Positions 43,153 to 50,060 of a DNA stretch of 57,872 nt are shown in pieces. Source of the stretch: a virus; IMG/VR virus record IMGVR_UViG_3300032315_000356, positions 1-57,872 of that record; one strand, 5' to 3'. Below the pieces are notes generated by a model. The model saw nothing but the letters and a program-made list of their open reading frames with translations, did not search any database and was not told the origin of the DNA. A program made the translations under genes and the position numbers. Each line of letters opens with the position of its first letter. Within the stretch, counting starts at the first letter, position 1.

Positions 43153-43659
43153 ATGATTACAGATAAATTTGGACAATTTATTTACTCTGAAAATGAGTTA
43201 ATCGATGTGTATATGACTGATCCTGATACTACGCTAAAGCGAGTGTTCGTATCTGAACCAATACAGTTTGATACAAGATTAAACTTGAAAAACACTCCTG
43301 AAATGATTCAGTATCTAACGAGCGACCAATCTATCACTGAGTTTGATCAGGAAAAGCAATCAATTTGGTTCATTCCTGATGATTATAAAAATTTCGACAT
43401 CGCCAAATTCGTTTTAGACCAGTGTTCAACCGAAGCAGAGTTGCAACGTGCTGGCGAAGAATTGCTTCTTTATCAAGAGCGAGACATGTTCATACTCCTT
43501 CGTTACTTAAAGTATCTTGTAGATACGATGAGAGCCAATAACTTAGTGTGGGGCGTGGGACGAGGGTCGAGTGTAGCCAGCTTTGTACTCTTCCTCATCG
43601 GGGTACATAAAATCAATTCTTTATTTTATCAATTAGATGTCAACGAATTTTTAAAATAA
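43153..43659 (+). CDS. DnaE-like (family C) DNA polymerase fragment with GRGS motif
   Basis: From ATG 43153 the product has 168 residues. The last ~70 read like the start of a DnaE palm: a helix ending in NNLVWGVGRGSSVASFVLF (compare VGPGRGSGAGSLVAYAL in E. coli), then GVHKINSLFYQLDVNEFLK (compare ITDLDPLEFDLLFERFLN). In DnaE the next words are PDFDVDF, exactly where the 23463 protein begins. The first ~95 residues show no PHP motif and are unrecognised. Arg in FERFL is replaced by Glu here (VNEFL). It is likely to pair with the 23463 product. Confidence 0.72.
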   Translation: MITDKFGQFIYSENELIDVYMTDPDTTLKRVFVSEPIQFDTRLNLKNTPEMIQYLTSDQSITEFDQEKQSIWFIPDDYKNFDIAKFVLDQCSTEAELQRAGEELLLYQERDMFILLRYLKYLVDTMRANNLVWGVGRGSSVASFVLFLIGVHKINSLFYQLDVNEFLK

Positions 43660-43674
43660 TCGTAGTTTTTCGCA

Positions 43675-43682
43675 CATAAATA
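43675..43682 (+). promoter_or_regulatory. Late-type promoter octamer
   Basis: CATAAATA, followed by GAGGAG and ATG 43705. Confidence 0.65.
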
Positions 43683-43704
43683 TAATATAGAGGAGTTGCA
43701 TAAT

Positions 43705-44118
43705 ATGGCAAAACATAGAACAGCATTGGGTAAAGCAGTTGACATGGGTCGGCTTGTTAATATGAATGAACAAGTTCGAGCGGTAAGCAACATGAAAGTA
43801 AACGCCAGAGGAGATACTATTGATGCTCAGGGAAGGATCGTTGTTCCAGTAACCAAAAAAGTTGTAGAAGGGTATCACCGCACTGTCACTACTAAGGCAG
43901 ATAACACAGTGAAACCTGATCACTTACCTGCCGAGCCTGAACTCAGTTCAGAAGCCAAGATAGAACTTTTACCCGAAGAATTGGAATTTGAGAACACGTT
44001 AGACGAAGATTTGGAAATCGAAGCACTCAAAGTAGCAGAAGAAAAACTCAACTTCACAGTCAAGCCGGCGAGTGAAGCTCCGGAATTTGTTCGCCCGGAA
44101 CCAAAGAAAACTAAATAA
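43705..44118 (+). CDS. Conserved-type late protein, acidic
   Basis: ATG 43705 is chosen because GAGGAG lies nine bases upstream; a TTG at 43696 is less likely. The 137-residue product starts MAKHRTALGKAVDMG and has KVNARGDTIDAQGRIV, recalling a conserved protein of T4-like marine phages. The second half is Glu-rich and probably disordered. A role in the virion or its assembly is suggested by the late promoter. Confidence 0.72.
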   Translation: MAKHRTALGKAVDMGRLVNMNEQVRAVSNMKVNARGDTIDAQGRIVVPVTKKVVEGYHRTVTTKADNTVKPDHLPAEPELSSEAKIELLPEELEFENTLDEDLEIEALKVAEEKLNFTVKPASEAPEFVRPEPKKTK

Positions 44119-44120
44119 AC

Positions 44121-44486
44121 ATGGCTGAAAAAGTTAACATAACTAGAACTAAATTAAGCAAACTACATCCAATCAAAGACACTATCTTAGTGTACGGGAT
44201 GGAGTTCAGAGAACGCATCAGTCGGGGAGGACTTATTATCCTTGATGATGATATGAAAAGTGCAGGGATTCGTCCCCGCTGGGCTCAGGTATATGCGGTT
44301 GGCCCAGACGTGCAAGATGTTAAAGTAGGTGATTATATTATGATAGCACACGGTCGCTGGAGTCGCGGACAAACTATCGAAGACGACGAAGGCGAGAAAG
44401 TAATCCGTAAGGTAGATCCAAACGACATTTTATTAGTAAGTGAAGAATATGTCAGTGATTATACGATGACTGACAAAGAATATTAA
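44121..44486 (+). CDS. 31: GroES-like co-chaperonin (T4 gp31-like)
   Basis: A 121-residue protein with the GroES beta-barrel layout: LHPIKDTILV at the start, a mobile-loop region around RERISRGGLIILDDD, then VYAVGPDVQDVKVGDYIMI and a C-terminal NDILLV. T4 gp31 (111 residues) replaces GroES so that GroEL can fold the large capsid protein. The extra GRWSRGQTIEDDEGE segment replaces part of the usual dome loop. It follows the 43705 gene by two bases and probably shares its late transcript. Confidence 0.85.
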   Translation: MAEKVNITRTKLSKLHPIKDTILVYGMEFRERISRGGLIILDDDMKSAGIRPRWAQVYAVGPDVQDVKVGDYIMIAHGRWSRGQTIEDDEGEKVIRKVDPNDILLVSEEYVSDYTMTDKEY

Positions 44487-44497
44487 GGTAACATTAT

Positions 44498-44573
44498 ATC
44501 AGAGATGAGAAATTAAGCCGAGGGGTTGATGGCCCTGGTGACCGTCGACGGCATCGGTTCATCTCTGATTTTT
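44498..44573 (+). ncRNA. Candidate structured RNA or complex terminator
   Basis: A perfect 11-bp closing stem pairs 44498-44508 with 44559-44569 and is followed by Ts. The 50-base interior can fold further: 44517-44521 with 44554-44558, 44523-44525 with 44533-44535, and a CCG(TCGA)CGG hairpin at 44542-44551. This makes a three-way junction on a long stem. It lies between groES-like and clamp-loader genes, where no coding frame is convincing. It may be a terminator with an inserted domain or a small RNA. It does not fit a tRNA. Confidence 0.55.
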
Positions 44574-44597
44574 GTCACATAATGGGTACGACCATTA

Positions 44598-44626
44598 TTG
44601 ACTTTTCAATATACAGCAAGTAGCAT
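44598..44626 (+). promoter_or_regulatory. Early promoter, probably leaderless transcript
   Basis: TTGACT at 44598, 17-base spacer, TAGCAT at 44621. ATG 44633 is 6 bases after the -10. Confidence 0.6.
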
Positions 44627-44632
44627 AGAAAC

Positions 44633-44737
44633 ATGAAGAAGAAAATTATTCCTATGACATTAGGTGCAATCCTGATCTCCGCCTATCTTTTTTATAGGGT
44701 ATATAAAACAATCAATGATATTGACTTTCCGGCGTAA
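44633..44737 (+). CDS. 34-residue single-pass membrane peptide
   Basis: ATG 44633 to TAA 44737. The sequence starts with three Lys, then a ~16-residue hydrophobic stretch (IIPMTLGAILISAYLFY), then a basic and acidic tail. This is the layout of a small inner-membrane peptide with its positive end inside. A dedicated promoter sits right before it. Small phage membrane peptides often alter host functions; the target here is unknown. Confidence 0.5.
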   Translation: MKKKIIPMTLGAILISAYLFYRVYKTINDIDFPA

Positions 44738-44749
44738 TTGACTTATAGT
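44721..44749 (+). promoter_or_regulatory. Early promoter for clamp loader
   Basis: TTGACT at 44721, 17-base spacer, TATAGT at 44744. Transcription should begin near 44756, where ATG 44757 opens a 14-codon frame (44757-44801) overlapping the real start at 44779. Confidence 0.75.
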
Positions 44750-44778
44750 AAATCAGATGACAACGAAAGAAATCAAGT

Positions 44779-45705
44779 ATGAAAAACGCCCTTTGGGTTG
44801 AACGCTATCGACCGAGTTCGGTCGATGATTACGTGTTCGTAGATGATCGTCAGCGAGAACAGGTATTGAGTTGGATAGAAGAAGGCTCTATTCCTCACCT
44901 TTTGCTGTCAGGAGATCCGGGTACTGGCAAGACTACACTTGCTAAAGTTCTTATTCATGAACTCGGAATCGAAGAATATGATGTTCTTGAGATCAATGCG
45001 TCACGTGAGAACGGGGTCGATATCGTCAAGGATAAGATTAATAACTTTGCTCAAACCATGCCATTCGGCAAGTTTAAAGTCGTGCTACTAGACGAAGCTG
45101 ACTACACGACTCCCGCGTTCCAAGCGGCGTTGCGTAACGATATGGAAGCATATTCTTCGTCAGTGCGATTCATTCTGACTTGTAACTATGAACACAAGAT
45201 CATCCCTGCATTGCGTGAATCTCGTTGTTTCAAGTTTCACATCGCAAAGCCTGATTTGAATGAGTTTACCGCTCGTGCAGCAACAGTATTGGTTACAGAG
45301 AACGTAGATTTCGATCTAGATACACTCGATACTTACGTCCGTGCTGCATATCCAGATTTGCGTAAGTGTCTCAATCAATTGCAGAACAATTCTAAGTCTG
45401 GTACACTGAAGGCACCCCAGTCTATTGGAAATAGCGAAGATGAGATTCTCGTCGCAGCCACTGATCTGTTCAAGACAGGTAAGATTCTTGAAGGTCGCCA
45501 GCAACTCATGCAATATATCTCTTTGTATCCGTCCAGGGTTGAAGATACGTATCGTTGGATGTACGAAAATATTGATCTTTGGGGTAAGTCTCCTGAACAA
45601 AAAGACGCAGCAATCATCATCATTCGTAACGGATTAGCTAACTTACCACTAGTGGGTATCCCGGAAATTAGTCTGGCAGCTACACTTGCGGAGTTAACAG
45701 CATGA
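44779..45705 (+). CDS. 44: Sliding-clamp loader ATPase, T4 gp44-like
   Basis: The 308-residue AAA+ ATPase (T4 gp44 has 319) loads the sliding clamp onto primed DNA. Walker A is GDPGTGKT (45-52), Walker B is LLDEAD (D105, E106), and the SRC motif with its arginine finger is S148-R149-C150. The start MKNALWVERYRP matches the clamp-loader N-terminus. No strong ribosome site precedes ATG 44779. The small subunit is not adjacent as in T4; a candidate is at 20292. Confidence 0.95.
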   Translation: MKNALWVERYRPSSVDDYVFVDDRQREQVLSWIEEGSIPHLLLSGDPGTGKTTLAKVLIHELGIEEYDVLEINASRENGVDIVKDKINNFAQTMPFGKFKVVLLDEADYTTPAFQAALRNDMEAYSSSVRFILTCNYEHKIIPALRESRCFKFHIAKPDLNEFTARAATVLVTENVDFDLDTLDTYVRAAYPDLRKCLNQLQNNSKSGTLKAPQSIGNSEDEILVAATDLFKTGKILEGRQQLMQYISLYPSRVEDTYRWMYENIDLWGKSPEQKDAAIIIIRNGLANLPLVGIPEISLAATLAELTA

Positions 45706-45887
45706 TTAAAAAGAAAAAAGAATATAACCAAACTTTTGTTGAAGCTAAGCAACAAGACTTGCGTAGACTTCAATATTGGTTTGCAGGATTTGCAGCCGCC
45801 GGTGGAAAACTCCCTCAGTGTGAACAGTCACTAAGTACAATACAAGCAGCTATCTTGATCCTGGATGATTATAATGAGATCGAATAA
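45702..45887 (+). CDS. Small hypothetical protein
   Basis: A 61-residue protein whose ATG overlaps the clamp-loader stop (ATGA). It has a basic N-terminus (IKKKKEYNQ) and an aromatic/Ala-rich middle. Too short to be a full gp62. Function is unknown. Confidence 0.65.
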   Translation: MIKKKKEYNQTFVEAKQQDLRRLQYWFAGFAAAGGKLPQCEQSLSTIQAAILILDDYNEIE

Positions 45888-45889
45888 CA

Positions 45890-46201
45890 ATGATTTATCT
45901 ATCAGCATACATAAATTGGCCGTTCAAGTTTGATCCTGAATACAGCAAGGATTATTTCTATAAGAGTTGGCCGATAACTAAAAACAAGACATTAGAGATA
46001 CAAATCAGCAGGATGGGTAATTCTCTCATCGGCGGAAGTCTTAGATATTCTATTCGAAAGTCACATGCCGGGCTTGTATTTGATATCGGGTTGCTTCGTA
46101 GATTCATCTATGTCTCATTTGTTGACAATCGACATTGGAATGACGAAGCAGATCGTTATGTAAACTATAATAATCCAGAGGAAGTGGAAAAATACTGGTG
46201 A
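45890..46201 (+). CDS. Small hypothetical protein
   Basis: A 103-residue protein rich in Tyr, Trp and Arg, with a probable beta-rich pattern. It follows the previous gene after two bases, and its stop overlaps the next start (GTGA). Function is unknown. Confidence 0.68.
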   Translation: MIYLSAYINWPFKFDPEYSKDYFYKSWPITKNKTLEIQISRMGNSLIGGSLRYSIRKSHAGLVFDIGLLRRFIYVSFVDNRHWNDEADRYVNYNNPEEVEKYW

Positions 46202-46518
46202 GATATCTTTTAATCAAGTTTTTGCGGAAGATAAATGGGCAGATCGATGAGATGATATCAACCTCGCAACGAATCCGAGATTCAGACCTTGCTAGTAACA
46301 ACGTTATTCTAGATTTTGCTGAAAAAAAGATTGTCAAGTGTATCATTGAAGGTAAAGAACATGATACGGATTTCGACAAGATGCGCGAGTACTATCATAA
46401 GATTTATCCTAACTTGATCGTTCAGCTAGAAAATGAAGCTCCTATCACAAAGAATAGGGAAAGACTAAAAAAAACACTAGAGCCTAAAACTACTAGGCCA
46501 ACGCCAAGGCGTAAGTAA
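46198..46518 (+). CDS. Conserved-type small protein
   Basis: A 106-residue protein with a GTG start that overlaps the preceding stop. The text NNVILDFAEKKIVKCIIEGK and REYYHKIYPNLIVQLENEAP resembles a short conserved protein of T4-like marine phages. The C-terminus is basic and Pro/Thr-rich. It ends just before a bidirectional terminator. Confidence 0.7.
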   Translation: MRYLLIKFLRKINGQIDEMISTSQRIRDSDLASNNVILDFAEKKIVKCIIEGKEHDTDFDKMREYYHKIYPNLIVQLENEAPITKNRERLKKTLEPKTTRPTPRRK

Positions 46519-46525
46519 AAACATA

Positions 46526-46553
46526 TAACTAGGAGAGTTTCCTCTCCTAGTTA
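46526..46553. terminator. Bidirectional terminator between convergent genes
   Basis: An 11-bp perfect stem (TAACTAGGAGA and its complement, loop GTTTCC) lies between the + strand gene ending at 46518 and phoH, which ends at 46579 on the - strand. A T-rich run follows on the minus strand; the + side run is weaker. Confidence 0.8.
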
Positions 46554-46578
46554 CTTGTCTTAATAGGGCAGTTGCTCT

Positions 46579-47352
46579 TTAAGAGTACAGTTCCAAAACA
46601 TGTTCAATGATTTTATGTCTCCTAATATCTCGTGTATCAAATTCACAGGCAGACAAGCCTGGGACATTGTATTGCTGAATCCTATTCTTTAAGTCTAATA
46701 ACCCATTATCGGGCGTTCTACGATCAGTCTGCTCTACGTCACCAGTAATGACTATCTTACTGCCCTCACCAATTCTAGTCATTAGCATTTTCATCTGGCT
46801 AGGTGTTGCATTCTGTGCTTCATCTAGAATGATCCAACTGTGCTTAAAGTTGCGTCCTCTACAGAAGGCGAGCGGAGCAACTTCAATTACTTGTTCTTCA
46901 ACCATATAGTCGAGTTCTCTTGTAGTATAGAACTCTCTCAGTACGTCGAACAAAGGTCTAACCCACGGTTCCATTTTTTCGTTTAAGTCGCCGGGTAAGA
47001 ACCCGTGCTTCTCATCGTCAACTGTAACAGCAGGCCTGGTTAATAGTATTTTTTCGCAATCTCCTTGTCTCATGGCTTTTATAGCAGCTAGCATTGCTAG
47101 ATATGTCTTGCCTGTTCCCGCAGGACCACTGACCATAACGATATCGGTTTCAGGGTCGGTCAATGCGATGATGTATTTTTCCTGATTTATACTCTGAGGT
47201 ATTAATTCGATGGGCTTTCTGGCCTTACGGGGCAGGGTTTGATTAAAGTCGATAGTTTTTGATTCTCTAGTGTCGAATGGTTTACTTTCGGCTCCATATC
47301 TTTGTGACCTAGTGTCTTTTTGTCTTAGTGCGCTAGTTTTGCGTTTTGTCAC
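46579..47352 (-). CDS. phoH: PhoH-like ATPase
   Basis: A 257-residue P-loop ATPase with Walker A GPAGTGKT (76-83), the PhoH words RPAV and HGFLPGD, and IILDEAQNATPSQMKMLMTR as the Walker B region. PhoH-like genes are widespread in marine phages, with unproven function; an RNA-related role has been proposed. GTG 47352 is the start, with AGGAG six bases upstream on the minus strand; an overlapping ATG runs straight into a stop. It is convergent with the genes before it and divergent from those after it. Confidence 0.93.
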   Translation of the reverse strand: MTKRKTSALRQKDTRSQRYGAESKPFDTRESKTIDFNQTLPRKARKPIELIPQSINQEKYIIALTDPETDIVMVSGPAGTGKTYLAMLAAIKAMRQGDCEKILLTRPAVTVDDEKHGFLPGDLNEKMEPWVRPLFDVLREFYTTRELDYMVEEQVIEVAPLAFCRGRNFKHSWIILDEAQNATPSQMKMLMTRIGEGSKIVITGDVEQTDRRTPDNGLLDLKNRIQQYNVPGLSACEFDTRDIRRHKIIEHVLELYS

Positions 47353-47457
47353 ATGTGTCTCCTAATGACTGATACATGAGAGGTGAACTCTTCTCTCAAA
47401 GTTACTTAGAACACTTCAACTGAGTAAACTATGAGCAAGTGCAAATTAGTTTTAGAT

Positions 47458-47465
47458 GATAAATA
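47458..47465 (+). promoter_or_regulatory. Late-type promoter octamer, distal
   Basis: GATAAATA, the first of three similar octamers (also GGTAAATA at 47500 and GATAAATA at 47517) in the phoH-47530 intergenic region. Confidence 0.5.
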
Positions 47466-47516
47466 ATAATCTGATATCAGGAAGAACACCCAAAATTACG
47501 GTAAATAATCCAAAAA

Positions 47517-47524
47517 GATAAATA
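47517..47524 (+). promoter_or_regulatory. Late-type promoter octamer, possibly leaderless
   Basis: GATAAATA ends 5 bases before ATG 47530, so a late transcript would begin at about the start codon. Confidence 0.6.
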
Positions 47525-47529
47525 CGTGT

Positions 47530-48129
47530 ATGAAAAGTTTACCAGCAAATACCTTCTTTAATGATATTGACTTCGTAAGCATCGTTGATACCATCAAGAA
47601 TGTTTACATGAGCGATGGCTCTATGAGTATACTATTGGATTTTGAACGAGTGTTGGATGAAGCCGATGTGTACGCGTTCAAAAATTGGATTGTCGGTGAA
47701 CTTGTTCAAGGTCCCGTGCTTGGTAGGTATTCTGTCAAGTGCATCTTCATGTGGCCTCACAAGCTAATGCCTGATCCAAGAGGTGGACTGAGACTTACTA
47801 ACATTGGCTGTAAAGTTACCTTTGGAAAGAGCGAAATAAACGTTCCCGTAGAAGTAAAAGATTATGAAGATTTTGTACCAGGTACCCGCTATCCAAAGAT
47901 GAATAAACGTAAGGTCTGGTTCGTCGAGATTCAGGTTCCACTTGAACTTATGGATGACATCAAAGAAGGTACTATCGATCTCGCTGACACTACTATCGAT
48001 CTATCAGAGATTGAAGATGCGTACAACGAAGACTTAGATACCGCTGCTGGTAAATCTGAAAATAGTGGTCCAGATACTCAGGCAGACCAAGCACAATCTT
48101 CTGCCATAGCCCAGATGACGCAGATATAA
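47530..48129 (+). CDS. Conserved-type late protein
   Basis: A 199-residue protein with MSILLDFERVLDEADVYAF, FMWPHKLMPDPRGGLRL and KVWFVEIQVPLELM, text I associate with a protein conserved among T4-like marine phages. The last ~50 residues are acidic and polar. Three late octamers lie upstream, and no ribosome site is visible. It forms a pair with the next gene. Probably virion-related. Confidence 0.72.
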   Translation: MKSLPANTFFNDIDFVSIVDTIKNVYMSDGSMSILLDFERVLDEADVYAFKNWIVGELVQGPVLGRYSVKCIFMWPHKLMPDPRGGLRLTNIGCKVTFGKSEINVPVEVKDYEDFVPGTRYPKMNKRKVWFVEIQVPLELMDDIKEGTIDLADTTIDLSEIEDAYNEDLDTAAGKSENSGPDTQADQAQSSAIAQMTQI

Positions 48130-48141
48130 TTGAGGCAAAAT

Positions 48142-48702
48142 ATGATACGTCTAAATGAAAGCCTAGACTATATGGATATGGTGGGACAGATAGAACCCAA
48201 GATAACTGTCGATGAATATGCAGCCAAAATGGGCAAAGATAAGAATATTGTTACGTTAACTTTCAATATTAAGTCTAAACTTGCAGCCGAAGACCTAGTG
48301 TCTTGGTTCGAAAGAGGCTATGAGTTCGTACTAGACGCGAGTGTTAGTGATGGTGAAATCGAGCCCGGTGAATATCTCGTATTTGTCGAAATCGAACGTA
48401 GATCAAAGGTTCCAAGCAGAATCATTCGTTTACTTTCTGAGTTAGAGCCACTAACTGGAATCAAGATGAGAGACTGGACCGTTGAGATCGAAGGCGCCGA
48501 TTTTGATGCTGATGAAGAAATCATCCGTCAAAACATGATTCTGAATCCAAACGAATATGCAGCTAGGACCGAAGCTGAAGCCGAAGACGACGAAAACGCT
48601 GAATTAAATGAAGTTAGAAACCTTGCGGGAATAGAATCCACTCGGCTAGCATACGAAGAAGATACTTATATTAAGAATCTAAAAGCAATGGCAGGAATGT
48701 GA
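48142..48702 (+). CDS. Conserved-type late protein, partner of previous gene
   Basis: ATG 48142 with GAGG six to seven bases upstream is preferred to TTG 48130. The 186-residue product starts MIRLNESLDY and contains LAAEDLVSWFERGYEFVLDA and EYLVFVEIERRSKVP, matching a conserved phage protein that sits beside the one upstream. L-N-E at residues 4-6 is a possible prohead-protease site. Function is unknown. Confidence 0.72.
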   Translation: MIRLNESLDYMDMVGQIEPKITVDEYAAKMGKDKNIVTLTFNIKSKLAAEDLVSWFERGYEFVLDASVSDGEIEPGEYLVFVEIERRSKVPSRIIRLLSELEPLTGIKMRDWTVEIEGADFDADEEIIRQNMILNPNEYAARTEAEAEDDENAELNEVRNLAGIESTRLAYEEDTYIKNLKAMAGM

Positions 48703-48703
48703 T

Positions 48704-49201
48704 ATGATTAACTTGTTACCAAACAAAGAAGTAGGAGAAGGGTTAGATATCATTGCTCGTAATGACAATCATTATGATTCAATGGTAAATGACAAAGAAT
48801 TCTTTGGACTAATACAACAACGCAATGAGGAAGCAAATCAGATGATGAACCTGAATAACGCCGCATTAACTCAAGCCGGCAACAATGCTGCCCAAAACGC
48901 AGATGTTTTAGTCGAGAATGACAACAAAGAGTGGATCAACAAGAAATGGCGGCCAGCAATGGCATATATGTACATGTCGGTATGTATATCAGACTTCATT
49001 TTGTTTCCGATACTGTGGTCAGTATTGCAGCTTATAAGTAACGGAAGCGTAACTACACCGTGGCAGCCAATCAGTCTTCAAGGTGCAGGGCTTTTCCACA
49101 TCGCCATGGGAGCGGTGATCGGTATTACGGCATACGGGCGTACTCAAGAAAAAATTCAGGGCGTGGTCAACCTAAATACCGAAGTAGGTAGTGTAAAATA
49201 A
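48704..49201 (+). CDS. Holin, 3TM type
   Basis: A 165-residue protein. The N-terminal ~80 residues are polar. Then comes KKWRPAMAYMYMSVCISDF, the start of a membrane region with about three hydrophobic segments, and GVIGITAYGRTQEK-like text near the end (AMGAVIGITAYGRTQEK). The WRPA...AYGRT.EK signature is that of the 3TM holin family linked to gene transfer agents and phages. It would release the GH19 endolysin of 37425, which lacks a signal peptide. Confidence 0.78.
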   Translation: MINLLPNKEVGEGLDIIARNDNHYDSMVNDKEFFGLIQQRNEEANQMMNLNNAALTQAGNNAAQNADVLVENDNKEWINKKWRPAMAYMYMSVCISDFILFPILWSVLQLISNGSVTTPWQPISLQGAGLFHIAMGAVIGITAYGRTQEKIQGVVNLNTEVGSVK

Positions 49202-49204
49202 TTA

Positions 49205-49233
49205 TTGACATCTACTAACTAATCTGCTATTGT
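49205..49233 (+). promoter_or_regulatory. Early promoter, probably leaderless transcript (J-domain gene)
   Basis: TTGACA at 49205, 17-base spacer, TATTGT at 49228. ATG 49240 is 6 bases after the -10. Confidence 0.78.
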
Positions 49234-49239
49234 TCAATA

Positions 49240-50040
49240 ATGGATCATTACACTACACTCGGCGTATCTCGCACCGCTACTCAGGAAGAAATTAAAAGCG
49301 CATTTCGCAAACTTGCGATGCAGCATCACCCTGATCGTGGCGGCGATATTAATAAGTTCCAAGAAATCAGTAATGCATATGAAATATTGAGTGATGTTGA
49401 CAAGCGTTCGCGGTACGATAATCCTCAACCACAGCAATACAATCCATTCAGTAGTGGTGCCGACGGCTTTTCAGTGTATAACAATGCGTATGATCTAGAA
49501 AATTTATTCGGACAGATTTTTGGAAATAGACCTAATCCATTCGCACAACAGCAACAAGTGATGCGCACCCGAATTGGCGTATCATTAGTAGATGCATATA
49601 CTGGAACCGAGAGCGTAATACAGCTTAGTACCCCCCAAGGAGTGAAAGTCATCAACATAAAAATTCCTCCGGGTGTTGACAACGGTGACACGATACGATA
49701 TGATAATATCATCAACAATGTAACACTAATTGTTGAGTTCGCGATCACTCCTGATCATAGATTTGAACGGAAAGGCAGTGATCTATATTCGCAACTGACT
49801 ATCTCTATTCTAGACTTGATTGTGGGCGATAAAGTCTCAATTCAAACCATTAATGGAAAAACAATAGAGGTTTCAATCAAACCCTATACGCAACCTACTC
49901 AGCATATTAGGGTACCCGGGTACGGCATGCCCTCTCGTGACGGGACGATGGGTGACCAAATACTATTGCTCAAGCCATACATCCCTGATAATATAGAAAC
50001 TGATATAATTGATAGTATCAAGCGCAGTAAAAATAAATAG
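49240..50040 (+). CDS. DnaJ/CbpA-like co-chaperone
   Basis: A 266-residue protein with an N-terminal J domain (HPD at 30-32 in QHHPDRGGD), a Gly/Phe/Gln-rich linker, and two beta-sandwich substrate-binding domains (VSLVDAYTGTE, IPPGVDNGDTIRY, LTISILDLIVGDKV, IRVPGYGMP). It lacks the zinc-binding CxxCxGxG repeats of true DnaJ, so it is nearer to CbpA. It should recruit host DnaK. It is encoded just before a ClpA-like unfoldase, which suggests a proteostasis unit. Confidence 0.92.
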   Translation: MDHYTTLGVSRTATQEEIKSAFRKLAMQHHPDRGGDINKFQEISNAYEILSDVDKRSRYDNPQPQQYNPFSSGADGFSVYNNAYDLENLFGQIFGNRPNPFAQQQQVMRTRIGVSLVDAYTGTESVIQLSTPQGVKVINIKIPPGVDNGDTIRYDNIINNVTLIVEFAITPDHRFERKGSDLYSQLTISILDLIVGDKVSIQTINGKTIEVSIKPYTQPTQHIRVPGYGMPSRDGTMGDQILLLKPYIPDNIETDIIDSIKRSKNK

Positions 50041-50060
50041 TTTTGTAAAGGAAAAGTACC

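Noticed and set aside
44498-44573. tRNA gene at the 76-base structured element
   Set aside because: The closing stem is 11 bp rather than 7, there is no anticodon arm or proper T-loop, and a T run follows.
47353-47457. Promoter for phoH on the minus strand
   Set aside because: Only weak matches to either promoter class were seen; the ribosome site and GTG are clear but the promoter cannot be placed.
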